From assembly GCA_019054805.1 (NCBI GenBank), contig JAHQIY010000028.1:1-64000 (forward strand): 64,000 nt of DNA. Direction: 5' to 3'. Source of the stretch: Brachionus manjavacas. Lineage: Eukaryota; Rotifera; Eurotatoria; Ploima; Brachionidae. Shown piece after piece: positions 30,001 through 45,600 of the stretch. The notes under the pieces were generated by a model, which was not told where the DNA came from, ran no database searches, and was given only the letters and a program-made list of their open reading frames with translations. The position numbers and the translations under genes are program-made. The first letter of the stretch is position 1. Every line of letters begins with the position of its first letter.

Positions 30001-33000
30001 ACTTTTCGAATCTTTGACTTTTTTTGATCTGTAAAAGCCAAAGGCAAGAAAATTTCAAGATCTATCTAGTGGTATCTTCGGTTTTGCATAATTCGAAAAA
30101 TTCATTGCAAAAAACCTATCTGAAAAACGTCAAAAAATGGGTTTTTTGCTCTTTTTCGAAGTCGCCTAAAATCTTGTCCTTTTAACTTTTTTGACTCCTG
30201 TAAATTGTATCATGTAGAACTTTTTGCGCTCTTGAATTTGAGCTATTAATCATTATGGTAGCTAAAAAATTGACCATTCTGCAGTGACTTGAAAACTAAG
30301 TGACTGGTAATCACTTGCAAGTTTCCCATGTGCATAACTTTTCGAATCTTTGACTTTTTTTGATCTGTAAAAGCCAAAGGCAAGAAAATTTCAAGATCTA
30401 TCTAGTGGTATCTTCGGTTTTGCATAATTCGAAAAATTCATTGCAAAAAACCTATCTGAAAAACGTCAAAAAATGGGTTTTTTGCTCTTTTTCGAAGTCG
30501 CCTAAAATCTTGTCCTTTTAACTTTTTTGACTCCTGTAAATTGTATCATGTAGAACTTTTTGCGCTCTTGAATTTGAGCTATTAATCATTATGGTAGCTA
30601 AAAAATTGACCATTCTGCAGTGACTTGAAAACTAAGTGACTGGTAATCACTTGCAAGTTTCCCATGTGCATAACTTTTCGAATCTTTGACTTTTTTTGAT
30701 CTGTAAAAGCCAAAGGCAAGAAAATTTCAAGATCTATCTAGTGGTATCTTCGGTTTTGCATAATTCGAAAAATTCATTGCAAAAAACCTATCTGAAAAAC
30801 GTCAAAAAATGGGTTTTTTGCTCTTTTTCGAAGTCGCCTAAAATCTTGTCCTTTTAACTTTTTTGACTCCTGTAAATTGTATCATGTAGAACTTTTTGCG
30901 CTCTTGAATTTGAGCTATTAATCATTATGGTAGCTAAAAAATTGACCATTCTGCAGTGACTTGAAAACTAAGTGACTGGTAATCACTTGCAAGTTTCCCA
31001 TGTGCATAACTTTTCGAATCTTTGACTTTTTTTGATCTGTAAAAGCCAAAGGCAAGAAAATTTCAAGATCTATCTAGTGGTATCTTCGGTTTTGCATAAT
31101 TCGAAAAATTCATTGCAAAAAACCTATCTGAAAAACGTCAAAAAATGGGTTTTTTGCTCTTTTTCGAAGTCGCCTAAAATCTTGTCCTTTTAACTTTTTT
31201 GACTCCTGTAAATTGTATCATGTAGAACTTTTTGCGCTCTTGAATTTGAGCTATTAATCATTATGGTAGCTAAAAAATTGACCATTCTGCAGTGACTTGA
31301 AAACTAAGTGACTGGTAATCACTTGCAAGTTTCCCATGTGCATAACTTTTCGAATCTTTGACTTTTTTTGATCTGTAAAAGCCAAAGGCAAGAAAATTTC
31401 AAGATCTATCTAGTGGTATCTTCGGTTTTGCATAATTCGAAAAATTCATTGCAAAAAACCTATCTGAAAAACGTCAAAAAATGGGTTTTTTGCTCTTTTT
31501 CGAAGTCGCCTAAAATCTTGTCCTTTTAACTTTTTTGACTCCTGTAAATTGTATCATGTAGAACTTTTTGCGCTCTTGAATTTGAGCTATTAATCATTAT
31601 GGTAGCTAAAAAATTGACCATTCTGCAGTGACTTGAAAACTAAGTGACTGGTAATCACTTGCAAGTTTCCCATGTGCATAACTTTTCGAATCTTTGACTT
31701 TTTTTTGATCTGTAAAAGCCAAAGGCAAGAAAATTTCAAGATCTATCTAGTGGTATCTTCGGTTTTGCATAATTCGAAAAATTCATTGCAAAAAACCTAT
31801 CTGAAAAACGTCAAAAAATGGGTTTTTTGCTCTTTTTCGAAGTCGCCTAAAATCTTGTCCTTTTAACTTTTTTGACTCCTGTAAATTGTATCATGTAGAA
31901 CTTTTTGCGCTCTTGAATTTGAGCTATTAATCATTATGGTAGCTAAAAAATTGACCATTCTGCAGTGACTTGAAAACTAAGTGACTGGTAATCACTTGCA
32001 AGTTTCCCATGTGCATAACTTTTCGAATCTTTGACTTTTTTTGATCTGTAAAAGCCAAAGGCAAGAAAATTTCAAGATCTATCTAGTGGTATCTTCGGTT
32101 TTGCATAATTCGAAAAATTCATTGCAAAAAACCTATCTGAAAAACGTCAAAAAATGGGTTTTTTGCTCTTTTTCGAAGTCGCCTAAAATCTTGTCCTTTT
32201 AACTTTTTTGACTCCTGTAAATTGTATCATGTAGAACTTTTTGCGCTCTTGAATTTGAGCTATTAATCATTATGGTAGCTAAAAAATTGACCATTCTGCA
32301 GTGACTTGAAAACTAAGTGACTGGTAATCACTTGCAAGTTTCCCATGTGCATAACTTTTCGAATCTTTGACTTTTTTTGATCTGTAAAAGCCAAAGGCAA
32401 GAAAATTTCAAGATCTATCTAGTGGTATCTTCGGTTTTGCATAATTCGAAAAATTCATTGCAAAAAACCTATCTGAAAAACGTCAAAAAATGGGTTTTTT
32501 GCTCTTTTTCGAAGTCGCCTAAAATCTTGTCCTTTTAACTTTTTTGACTCCTGTAAATTGTATCATGTAGAACTTTTTGCGCTCTTGAATTTGAGCTATT
32601 AATCATTATGGTAGCTAAAAAATTGACCATTCTGCAGTGACTTGAAAACTAAGTGACTGGTAATCACTTGCAAGTTTCCCATGTGCATAACTTTTCGAAT
32701 CTTTGACTTTTTTTGATCTGTAAAAGCCAAAGGCAAGAAAATTTCAAGATCTATCTAGTGGTATCTTCGGTTTTGCATAATTCGAAAAATTCATTGCAAA
32801 AAACCTATCTGAAAAACGTCAAAAAATGGGTTTTTTGCTCTTTTTCGAAGTCGCCTAAAATCTTGTCCTTTTAACTTTTTTGACTCCTGTAAATTGTATC
32901 ATGTAGAACTTTTTGCGCTCTTGAATTTGAGCTATTAATCATTATGGTAGCTAAAAAATTGACCATTCTGCAGTGACTTGAAAACTAAGTGACTGGTAAT

Positions 33001-33272
33001 CACTTGCAAGTTTCCCATGTGCATAACTTTTCGAATCTTTGACTTTTTTTGATCTGTAAAAGCCAAAGGCAAGAAAATTTCAAGATCTATCTAGTGGTAT
33101 CTTCGGTTTTGCATAATTCGAAAAATTCATTGCAAAAAACCTATCTGAAAAACGTCAAAAAATGGGTTTTTTGCTCTTTTTCGAAGTCGCCTAAAATCTT
33201 GTCCTTTTAACTTTTTTGACTCCTGTAAATTGTATCATGTAGAACTTTTTGCGCTCTTGAATTTGAGCTATT

Positions 33273-33608
33273 AATCATTATGGTAGCTAAAAAATTGACC
33301 ATTCTGCAGTGACTTGAAAACTAAGTGACTGGTAATCACTTGCAAGTTTCCCATGTGCATAACTTTTCGAATCTTTGAGCTTTTTTTGATCTGTAAACGC
33401 CAAAGGCAAGAAAATTTCAAGATCTATCTAGTGGTATCTTCGGTTTTGCATAATTCGAAAAATTCATTGCAAAAACCTATCTGAAAAACGTCAAAAAATG
33501 GGTTTTTTGCTCTTTTTCGAAGTCGCCTAAAATCTTGTCCTTTTAACTTTTTTGACTCCTGTAAATTGTATCATGTAGAACTTTTTGCGCTCTTGAATTT
33601 GAGCTATT
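33273..33608 (+). repeat. variant satellite monomer inside the homogeneous array
   Basis: This unit differs from its neighbours by substitutions or indels that are not only run-length changes: an extra G giving TTTGAGCTTTTTTTG, AAACGCC instead of AAAGCC-type spacing after TGTA, and A5 instead of A6 after CATTGC. The insertion and deletion cancel, so it stays 336 bp. Units on either side are canonical. It is the most diverged interior copy I noticed. Confidence 0.8.
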
Positions 33609-36600
33609 AATCATTATGGTAGCTAAAAAATTGACCATTCTGCAGTGACTTGAAAACTAAGTGACTGGTAATCACTTGCAAGTTTCCCATGTGCATAACT
33701 TTTCGAATCTTTGACTTTTTTTGATCTGTAAAAGCCAAAGGCAAGAAAATTTCAAGATCTATCTAGTGGTATCTTCGGTTTTGCATAATTCGAAAAATTC
33801 ATTGCAAAAAACCTATCTGAAAAACGTCAAAAAATGGGTTTTTTGCTCTTTTTCGAAGTCGCCTAAAATCTTGTCCTTTTAACTTTTTTGACTCCTGTAA
33901 ATTGTATCATGTAGAACTTTTTGCGCTCTTGAATTTGAGCTATTAATCATTATGGTAGCTAAAAAATTGACCATTCTGCAGTGACTTGAAAACTAAGTGA
34001 CTGGTAATCACTTGCAAGTTTCCCATGTGCATAACTTTTCGAATCTTTGACTTTTTTTGATCTGTAAAAGCCAAAGGCAAGAAAATTTCAAGATCTATCT
34101 AGTGGTATCTTCGGTTTTGCATAATTCGAAAAATTCATTGCAAAAAACCTATCTGAAAAACGTCAAAAAATGGGTTTTTTGCTCTTTTTCGAAGTCGCCT
34201 AAAATCTTGTCCTTTTAACTTTTTGACTCCTGTAAATTGTATCATGTAGAACTTTTTGCGCTCTTGAATTTGAGCTATTAATCATTATGGTAGCTAAAAA
34301 ATTGACCATTCTGCAGTGACTTGAAAACTAAGTGACTGGTAATCACTTGCAAGTTTCCCATGTGCATAACTTTTCGAATCTTTGACTTTTTTTGATCTGT
34401 AAAAGCCAAAGGCAAGAAAATTTCAAGATCTATCTAGTGGTATCTTCGGTTTTGCATAATTCGAAAAATTCATTGCAAAAAACCTATCTGAAAAACGTCA
34501 AAAAATGGGTTTTTTGCTCTTTTTCGAAGTCGCCTAAAATCTTGTCCTTTTAACTTTTTTGACTCCTGTAAATTGTATCATGTAGAACTTTTTGCGCTCT
34601 TGAATTTGAGCTATTAATCATTATGGTAGCTAAAAAATTGACCATTCTGCAGTGACTTGAAAACTAAGTGACTGGTAATCACTTGCAAGTTTCCCATGTG
34701 CATAACTTTTCGAATCTTTGACTTTTTTTGATCTGTAAAAGCCAAAGGCAAGAAAATTTCAAGATCTATCTAGTGGTATCTTCGGTTTTGCATAATTCGA
34801 AAAATTCATTGCAAAAAACCTATCTGAAAAACGTCAAAAAATGGGTTTTTTGCTCTTTTTCGAAGTCGCCTAAAATCTTGTCCTTTTAACTTTTTTGACT
34901 CCTGTAAATTGTATCATGTAGAACTTTTTGCGCTCTTGAATTTGAGCTATTAATCATTATGGTAGCTAAAAAATTGACCATTCTGCAGTGACTTGAAAAC
35001 TAAGTGACTGGTAATCACTTGCAAGTTTCCCATGTGCATAACTTTTCGAATCTTTGACTTTTTTTTGATCTGTAAAAGCCAAAGGCAAGAAAATTTCAAG
35101 ATCTATCTAGTGGTATCTTCGGTTTTGCATAATTCGAAAAATTCATTGCAAAAAACCTATCTGAAAAACGTCAAAAAATGGGTTTTTTGCTCTTTTTCGA
35201 AGTCGCCTAAAATCTTGTCCTTTTAACTTTTTTGACTCCTGTAAATTGTATCATGTAGAACTTTTTGCGCTCTTGAATTTGAGCTATTAATCATTATGGT
35301 AGCTAAAAAATTGACCATTCTGCAGTGACTTGAAAACTAAGTGACTGGTAATCACTTGCAAGTTTCCCATGTGCATAACTTTTCGAATCTTTGACTTTTT
35401 TTGATCTGTAAAAGCCAAAGGCAAGAAAATTTCAAGATCTATCTAGTGGTATCTTCGGTTTTGCATAATTCGAAAAATTCATTGCAAAAAACCTATCTGA
35501 AAAACGTCAAAAAATGGGTTTTTTGCTCTTTTTCGAAGTCGCCTAAAATCTTGTCCTTTTAACTTTTTTGACTCCTGTAAATTGTATCATGTAGAACTTT
35601 TTGCGCTCTTGAATTTGAGCTATTAATCATTATGGTAGCTAAAAAATTGACCATTCTGCAGTGACTTGAAAACTAAGTGACTGGTAATCACTTGCAAGTT
35701 TCCCATGTGCATAACTTTTCGAATCTTTGACTTTTTTTTGATCTGTAAAAGCCAAAGGCAAGAAAATTTCAAGATCTATCTAGTGGTATCTTCGGTTTTG
35801 CATAATTCGAAAAATTCATTGCAAAAAACCTATCTGAAAAACGTCAAAAAATGGGTTTTTTGCTCTTTTTCGAAGTCGCCTAAAATCTTGTCCTTTTAAC
35901 TTTTTTGACTCCTGTAAATTGTATCATGTAGAACTTTTTGCGCTCTTGAATTTGAGCTATTAATCATTATGGTAGCTAAAAAATTGACCATTCTGCAGTG
36001 ACTTGAAAACTAAGTGACTGGTAATCACTTGCAAGTTTCCCATGTGCATAACTTTTCGAATCTTTGACTTTTTTTGATCTGTAAAAGCCAAAGGCAAGAA
36101 AATTTCAAGATCTATCTAGTGGTATCTTCGGTTTTGCATAATTCGAAAAATTCATTGCAAAAAACCTATCTGAAAAACGTCAAAAAATGGGTTTTTTGCT
36201 CTTTTTCGAAGTCGCCTAAAATCTTGTCCTTTTAACTTTTTTGACTCCTGTAAATTGTATCATGTAGAACTTTTTGCGCTCTTGAATTTGAGCTATTAAT
36301 CATTATGGTAGCTAAAAAATTGACCATTCTGCAGTGACTTGAAAACTAAGTGACTGGTAATCACTTGCAAGTTTCCCATGTGCATAACTTTTCGAATCTT
36401 TGACTTTTTTTGATCTGTAAAAGCCAAAGGCAAGAAAATTTCAAGATCTATCTAGTGGTATCTTCGGTTTTGCATAATTCGAAAAATTCATTGCAAAAAA
36501 CCTATCTGAAAAACGTCAAAAAATGGGTTTTTTGCTCTTTTTCGAAGTCGCCTAAAATCTTGTCCTTTTAACTTTTTTGACTCCTGTAAATTGTATCATG

Positions 36601-39600
36601 TAGAACTTTTTGCGCTCTTGAATTTGAGCTATTAATCATTATGGTAGCTAAAAAATTGACCATTCTGCAGTGACTTGAAAACTAAGTGACTGGTAATCAC
36701 TTGCAAGTTTCCCATGTGCATAACTTTTCGAATCTTTGACTTTTTTTGATCTGTAAAAGCCAAAGGCAAGAAAATTTCAAGATCTATCTAGTGGTATCTT
36801 CGGTTTTGCATAATTCGAAAAATTCATTGCAAAAAACCTATCTGAAAAACGTCAAAAAATGGGTTTTTTGCTCTTTTTCGAAGTCGCCTAAAATCTTGTC
36901 CTTTTAACTTTTTTGACTCCTGTAAATTGTATCATGTAGAACTTTTTGCGCTCTTGAATTTGAGCTATTAATCATTATGGTAGCTAAAAAATTGACCATT
37001 CTGCAGTGACTTGAAAACTAAGTGACTGGTAATCACTTGCAAGTTTCCCATGTGCATAACTTTTCGAATCTTTGACTTTTTTTGATCTGTAAAAGCCAAA
37101 GGCAAGAAAATTTCAAGATCTATCTAGTGGTATCTTCGGTTTTGCATAATTCGAAAAATTCATTGCAAAAAACCTATCTGAAAAACGTCAAAAAATGGGT
37201 TTTTTGCTCTTTTTCGAAGTCGCCTAAAATCTTGTCCTTTTAACTTTTTTGACTCCTGTAAATTGTATCATGTAGAACTTTTTGCGCTCTTGAATTTGAG
37301 CTATTAATCATTATGGTAGCTAAAAAATTGACCATTCTGCAGTGACTTGAAAACTAAGTGACTGGTAATCACTTGCAAGTTTCCCATGTGCATAACTTTT
37401 CGAATCTTTGACTTTTTTTGATCTGTAAAAGCCAAAGGCAAGAAAATTTCAAGATCTATCTAGTGGTATCTTCGGTTTTGCATAATTCGAAAAATTCATT
37501 GCAAAAAACCTATCTGAAAAACGTCAAAAAATGGGTTTTTTGCTCTTTTTCGAAGTCGCCTAAAATCTTGTCCTTTTAACTTTTTTGACTCCTGTAAATT
37601 GTATCATGTAGAACTTTTTGCGCTCTTGAATTTGAGCTATTAATCATTATGGTAGCTAAAAAATTGACCATTCTGCAGTGACTTGAAAACTAAGTGACTG
37701 GTAATCACTTGCAAGTTTCCCATGTGCATAACTTTTCGAATCTTTGACTTTTTTTGATCTGTAAAAGCCAAAGGCAAGAAAATTTCAAGATCTATCTAGT
37801 GGTATCTTCGGTTTTGCATAATTCGAAAAATTCATTGCAAAAAACCTATCTGAAAAACGTCAAAAAATGGGTTTTTTGCTCTTTTTCGAAGTCGCCTAAA
37901 ATCTTGTCCTTTTAACTTTTTTGACTCCTGTAAATTGTATCATGTAGAACTTTTTGCGCTCTTGAATTTGAGCTATTAATCATTATGGTAGCTAAAAAAT
38001 TGACCATTCTGCAGTGACTTGAAAACTAAGTGACTGGTAATCACTTGCAAGTTTCCCATGTGCATAACTTTTCGAATCTTTGACTTTTTTTGATCTGTAA
38101 AAGCCAAAGGCAAGAAAATTTCAAGATCTATCTAGTGGTATCTTCGGTTTTGCATAATTCGAAAAATTCATTGCAAAAAACCTATCTGAAAAACGTCAAA
38201 AAATGGGTTTTTTGCTCTTTTTCGAAGTCGCCTAAAATCTTGTCCTTTTAACTTTTTTGACTCCTGTAAATTGTATCATGTAGAACTTTTTGCGCTCTTG
38301 AATTTGAGCTATTAATCATTATGGTAGCTAAAAAATTGACCATTCTGCAGTGACTTGAAAACTAAGTGACTGGTAATCACTTGCAAGTTTCCCATGTGCA
38401 TAACTTTTCGAATCTTTGACTTTTTTTTGATCTGTAAAAGCCAAAGGCAAGAAAATTTCAAGATCTATCTAGTGGTATCTTCGGTTTTGCATAATTCGAA
38501 AAATTCATTGCAAAAAACCTATCTGAAAAACGTCAAAAAATGGGTTTTTTGCTCTTTTTCGAAGTCGCCTAAAATCTTGTCCTTTTAACTTTTTTGACTC
38601 CTGTAAATTGTATCATGTAGAACTTTTTGCGCTCTTGAATTTGAGCTATTAATCATTATGGTAGCTAAAAAATTGACCATTCTGCAGTGACTTGAAAACT
38701 AAGTGACTGGTAATCACTTGCAAGTTTCCCATGTGCATAACTTTTCGAATCTTTGACTTTTTTTGATCTGTAAAAGCCAAAGGCAAGAAAATTTCAAGAT
38801 CTATCTAGTGGTATCTTCGGTTTTGCATAATTCGAAAAATTCATTGCAAAAAACCTATCTGAAAAACGTCAAAAAATGGGTTTTTTGCTCTTTTTCGAAG
38901 TCGCCTAAAATCTTGTCCTTTTAACTTTTTTGACTCCTGTAAATTGTATCATGTAGAACTTTTTGCGCTCTTGAATTTGAGCTATTAATCATTATGGTAG
39001 CTAAAAAATTGACCATTCTGCAGTGACTTGAAAACTAAGTGACTGGTAATCACTTGCAAGTTTCCCATGTGCATAACTTTTCGAATCTTTGACTTTTTTT
39101 GATCTGTAAAAGCCAAAGGCAAGAAAATTTCAAGATCTATCTAGTGGTATCTTCGGTTTTGCATAATTCGAAAAATTCATTGCAAAAAACCTATCTGAAA
39201 AACGTCAAAAAATGGGTTTTTTGCTCTTTTTCGAAGTCGCCTAAAATCTTGTCCTTTTAACTTTTTTGACTCCTGTAAATTGTATCATGTAGAACTTTTT
39301 GCGCTCTTGAATTTGAGCTATTAATCATTATGGTAGCTAAAAAATTGACCATTCTGCAGTGACTTGAAAACTAAGTGACTGGTAATCACTTGCAAGTTTC
39401 CCATGTGCATAACTTTTCGAATCTTTGACTTTTTTTTGATCTGTAAAAGCCAAAGGCAAGAAAATTTCAAGATCTATCTAGTGGTATCTTCGGTTTTGCA
39501 TAATTCGAAAAATTCATTGCAAAAAACCTATCTGAAAAACGTCAAAAAATGGGTTTTTTGCTCTTTTTCGAAGTCGCCTAAAATCTTGTCCTTTTAACTT

Positions 39601-42600
39601 TTTTGACTCCTGTAAATTGTATCATGTAGAACTTTTTGCGCTCTTGAATTTGAGCTATTAATCATTATGGTAGCTAAAAAATTGACCATTCTGCAGTGAC
39701 TTGAAAACTAAGTGACTGGTAATCACTTGCAAGTTTCCCATGTGCATAACTTTTCGAATCTTTGACTTTTTTTGATCTGTAAAAGCCAAAGGCAAGAAAA
39801 TTTCAAGATCTATCTAGTGGTATCTTCGGTTTTGCATAATTCGAAAAATTCATTGCAAAAAACCTATCTGAAAAACGTCAAAAAATGGGTTTTTTGCTCT
39901 TTTTCGAAGTCGCCTAAAATCTTGTCCTTTTAACTTTTTTGACTCCTGTAAATTGTATCATGTAGAACTTTTTGCGCTCTTGAATTTGAGCTATTAATCA
40001 TTATGGTAGCTAAAAAATTGACCATTCTGCAGTGACTTGAAAACTAAGTGACTGGTAATCACTTGCAAGTTTCCCATGTGCATAACTTTTCGAATCTTTG
40101 ACTTTTTTTGATCTGTAAAAGCCAAAGGCAAGAAAATTTCAAGATCTATCTAGTGGTATCTTCGGTTTTGCATAATTCGAAAAATTCATTGCAAAAAACC
40201 TATCTGAAAAACGTCAAAAAATGGGTTTTTTGCTCTTTTTCGAAGTCGCCTAAAATCTTGTCCTTTTAACTTTTTTGACTCCTGTAAATTGTATCATGTA
40301 GAACTTTTTGCGCTCTTGAATTTGAGCTATTAATCATTATGGTAGCTAAAAAATTGACCATTCTGCAGTGACTTGAAAACTAAGTGACTGGTAATCACTT
40401 GCAAGTTTCCCATGTGCATAACTTTTCGAATCTTTGACTTTTTTTTGATCTGTAAAAGCCAAAGGCAAGAAAATTTCAAGATCTATCTAGTGGTATCTTC
40501 GGTTTTGCATAATTCGAAAAATTCATTGCAAAAAACCTATCTGAAAAACGTCAAAAAATGGGTTTTTTGCTCTTTTTCGAAGTCGCCTAAAATCTTGTCC
40601 TTTTAACTTTTTTGACTCCTGTAAATTGTATCATGTAGAACTTTTTGCGCTCTTGAATTTGAGCTATTAATCATTATGGTAGCTAAAAAATTGACCATTC
40701 TGCAGTGACTTGAAAACTAAGTGACTGGTAATCACTTGCAAGTTTCCCATGTGCATAACTTTTCGAATCTTTGACTTTTTTTTGATCTGTAAAAGCCAAA
40801 GGCAAGAAAATTTCAAGATCTATCTAGTGGTATCTTCGGTTTTGCATAATTCGAAAAATTCATTGCAAAAAACCTATCTGAAAAACGTCAAAAAATGGGT
40901 TTTTTGCTCTTTTTCGAAGTCGCCTAAAATCTTGTCCTTTTAACTTTTTTGACTCCTGTAAATTGTATCATGTAGAACTTTTTGCGCTCTTGAATTTGAG
41001 CTATTAATCATTATGGTAGCTAAAAAATTGACCATTCTGCAGTGACTTGAAAACTAAGTGACTGGTAATCACTTGCAAGTTTCCCATGTGCATAACTTTT
41101 CGAATCTTTGACTTTTTTTGATCTGTAAAAGCCAAAGGCAAGAAAATTTCAAGATCTATCTAGTGGTATCTTCGGTTTTGCATAATTCGAAAAATTCATT
41201 GCAAAAAACCTATCTGAAAAACGTCAAAAAATGGGTTTTTTGCTCTTTTTCGAAGTCGCCTAAAATCTTGTCCTTTTAACTTTTTTGACTCCTGTAAATT
41301 GTATCATGTAGAACTTTTTGCGCTCTTGAATTTGAGCTATTAATCATTATGGTAGCTAAAAAATTGACCATTCTGCAGTGACTTGAAAACTAAGTGACTG
41401 GTAATCACTTGCAAGTTTCCCATGTGCATAACTTTTCGAATCTTTGACTTTTTTTGATCTGTAAAAGCCAAAGGCAAGAAAATTTCAAGATCTATCTAGT
41501 GGTATCTTCGGTTTTGCATAATTCGAAAAATTCATTGCAAAAAACCTATCTGAAAAACGTCAAAAAATGGGTTTTTTGCTCTTTTTCGAAGTCGCCTAAA
41601 ATCTTGTCCTTTTAACTTTTTTGACTCCTGTAAATTGTATCATGTAGAACTTTTTGCGCTCTTGAATTTGAGCTATTAATCATTATGGTAGCTAAAAAAT
41701 TGACCATTCTGCAGTGACTTGAAAACTAAGTGACTGGTAATCACTTGCAAGTTTCCCATGTGCATAACTTTTCGAATCTTTGACTTTTTTTGATCTGTAA
41801 AAGCCAAAGGCAAGAAAATTTCAAGATCTATCTAGTGGTATCTTCGGTTTTGCATAATTCGAAAAATTCATTGCAAAAAACCTATCTGAAAAACGTCAAA
41901 AAATGGGTTTTTTGCTCTTTTTCGAAGTCGCCTAAAATCTTGTCCTTTTAACTTTTTTGACTCCTGTAAATTGTATCATGTAGAACTTTTTGCGCTCTTG
42001 AATTTGAGCTATTAATCATTATGGTAGCTAAAAAATTGACCATTCTGCAGTGACTTGAAAACTAAGTGACTGGTAATCACTTGCAAGTTTCCCATGTGCA
42101 TAACTTTTCGAATCTTTGACTTTTTTTGATCTGTAAAAGCCAAAGGCAAGAAAATTTCAAGATCTATCTAGTGGTATCTTCGGTTTTGCATAATTCGAAA
42201 AATTCATTGCAAAAAACCTATCTGAAAAACGTCAAAAAATGGGTTTTTTGCTCTTTTTCGAAGTCGCCTAAAATCTTGTCCTTTTAACTTTTTTGACTCC
42301 TGTAAATTGTATCATGTAGAACTTTTTGCGCTCTTGAATTTGAGCTATTAATCATTATGGTAGCTAAAAAATTGACCATTCTGCAGTGACTTGAAAACTA
42401 AGTGACTGGTAATCACTTGCAAGTTTCCCATGTGCATAACTTTTCGAATCTTTGACTTTTTTTTGATCTGTAAAAGCCAAAGGCAAGAAAATTTCAAGAT
42501 CTATCTAGTGGTATCTTCGGTTTTGCATAATTCGAAAAATTCATTGCAAAAAACCTATCTGAAAAACGTCAAAAAATGGGTTTTTTGCTCTTTTTCGAAG

Positions 42601-45600
42601 TCGCCTAAAATCTTGTCCTTTTAACTTTTTTGACTCCTGTAAATTGTATCATGTAGAACTTTTTGCGCTCTTGAATTTGAGCTATTAATCATTATGGTAG
42701 CTAAAAAATTGACCATTCTGCAGTGACTTGAAAACTAAGTGACTGGTAATCACTTGCAAGTTTCCCATGTGCATAACTTTTCGAATCTTTGACTTTTTTT
42801 TGATCTGTAAAAGCCAAAGGCAAGAAAATTTCAAGATCTATCTAGTGGTATCTTCGGTTTTGCATAATTCGAAAAATTCATTGCAAAAAACCTATCTGAA
42901 AAACGTCAAAAAATGGGTTTTTTGCTCTTTTTCGAAGTCGCCTAAAATCTTGTCCTTTTAACTTTTTTGACTCCTGTAAATTGTATCATGTAGAACTTTT
43001 TGCGCTCTTGAATTTGAGCTATTAATCATTATGGTAGCTAAAAAATTGACCATTCTGCAGTGACTTGAAAACTAAGTGACTGGTAATCACTTGCAAGTTT
43101 CCCATGTGCATAACTTTTCGAATCTTTGACTTTTTTTGATCTGTAAAAGCCAAAGGCAAGAAAATTTCAAGATCTATCTAGTGGTATCTTCGGTTTTGCA
43201 TAATTCGAAAAATTCATTGCAAAAAACCTATCTGAAAAACGTCAAAAAATGGGTTTTTTGCTCTTTTTCGAAGTCGCCTAAAATCTTGTCCTTTTAACTT
43301 TTTTGACTCCTGTAAATTGTATCATGTAGAACTTTTTGCGCTCTTGAATTTGAGCTATTAATCATTATGGTAGCTAAAAAATTGACCATTCTGCAGTGAC
43401 TTGAAAACTAAGTGACTGGTAATCACTTGCAAGTTTCCCATGTGCATAACTTTTCGAATCTTTGACTTTTTTTTGATCTGTAAAAGCCAAAGGCAAGAAA
43501 ATTTCAAGATCTATCTAGTGGTATCTTCGGTTTTGCATAATTCGAAAAATTCATTGCAAAAAACCTATCTGAAAAACGTCAAAAAATGGGTTTTTTGCTC
43601 TTTTTCGAAGTCGCCTAAAATCTTGTCCTTTTAACTTTTTTGACTCCTGTAAATTGTATCATGTAGAACTTTTTGCGCTCTTGAATTTGAGCTATTAATC
43701 ATTATGGTAGCTAAAAAATTGACCATTCTGCAGTGACTTGAAAACTAAGTGACTGGTAATCACTTGCAAGTTTCCCATGTGCATAACTTTTCGAATCTTC
43801 GACTTTTTTGATCTGTAAAAGCCAAAGGCAAGAAAATTTCAAGATCTATCTAGTGGTATCTTCGGTTTTGCATAATTCGAAAAATTCATTGCAAAAAACC
43901 TATCTGAAAAACGTCAAAAAATGGGTTTTTTGCTCTTTTTCGAAGTCGCCTAAAATCTTGTCCTTTTAACTTTTTTGACTCCTGTAAATTGTATCATGTA
44001 GAACTTTTTGCGCTCTTGAATTTGAGCTATTAATCATTATGGTAGCTAAAAAATTGACCATTCTGCAGTGACTTGAAAACTAAGTGACTGGTAATCACTT
44101 GCAAGTTTCCCATGTGCATAACTTTTCGAATCTTTGACTTTTTTTGATCTGTAAAAGCCAAAGGCAAGAAAATTTCAAGATCTATCTAGTGGTATCTTCG
44201 GTTTTGCATAATTCGAAAAATTCATTGCAAAAAACCTATCTGAAAAACGTCAAAAAATGGGTTTTTTGCTCTTTTTCGAAGTCGCCTAAAATCTTGTCCT
44301 TTTAACTTTTTGACTCCTGTAAATTGTATCATGTAGAACTTTTTGCGCTCTTGAATTTGAGCTATTAATCATTATGGTAGCTAAAAAATTGACCATTCTG
44401 CAGTGACTTGAAAACTAAGTGACTGGTAATCACTTGCAAGTTTCCCATGTGCATAACTTTTCGAATCTTTGACTTTTTTTGATCTGTAAAAGCCAAAGGC
44501 AAGAAAATTTCAAGATCTATCTAGTGGTATCTTCGGTTTTGCATAATTCGAAAAATTCATTGCAAAAAACCTATCTGAAAAACGTCAAAAAATGGGTTTT
44601 TTGCTCTTTTTCGAAGTCGCCTAAAATCTTGTCCTTTTAACTTTTTTGACTCCTGTAAATTGTATCATGTAGAACTTTTTGCGCTCTTGAATTTGAGCTA
44701 TTAATCATTATGGTAGCTAAAAAATTGACCATTCTGCAGTGACTTGAAAACTAAGTGACTGGTAATCACTTGCAAGTTTCCCATGTGCATAACTTTTCGA
44801 ATCTTTGACTTTTTTTGATCTGTAAAAGCCAAAGGCAAGAAAATTTCAAGATCTATCTAGTGGTATCTTCGGTTTTGCATAATTCGAAAAATTCATTGCA
44901 AAAAACCTATCTGAAAAACGTCAAAAAATGGGTTTTTTGCTCTTTTTCGAAGTCGCCTAAAATCTTGTCCTTTTAACTTTTTTGACTCCTGTAAATTGTA
45001 TCATGTAGAACTTTTTGCGCTCTTGAATTTGAGCTATTAATCATTATGGTAGCTAAAAAATTGACCATTCTGCAGTGACTTGAAAACTAAGTGACTGGTA
45101 ATCACTTGCAAGTTTCCCATGTGCATAACTTTTCGAATCTTTGACTTTTTTTGATCTGTAAAAGCCAAAGGCAAGAAAATTTCAAGATCTATCTAGTGGT
45201 ATCTTCGGTTTTGCATAATTCGAAAAATTCATTGCAAAAAACCTATCTGAAAAACGTCAAAAAATGGGTTTTTTGCTCTTTTTCGAAGTCGCCTAAAATC
45301 TTGTCCTTTTAACTTTTTTGACTCCTGTAAATTGTATCATGTAGAACTTTTTGCGCTCTTGAATTTGAGCTATTAATCATTATGGTAGCTAAAAAATTGA
45401 CCATTCTGCAGTGACTTGAAAACTAAGTGACTGGTAATCACTTGCAAGTTTCCCATGTGCATAACTTTTCGAATCTTTGACTTTTTTTTGATCTGTAAAA
45501 GCCAAAGGCAAGAAAATTTCAAGATCTATCTAGTGGTATCTTCGGTTTTGCATAATTCGAAAAATTCATTGCAAAAAACCTATCTGAAAAACGTCAAAAA

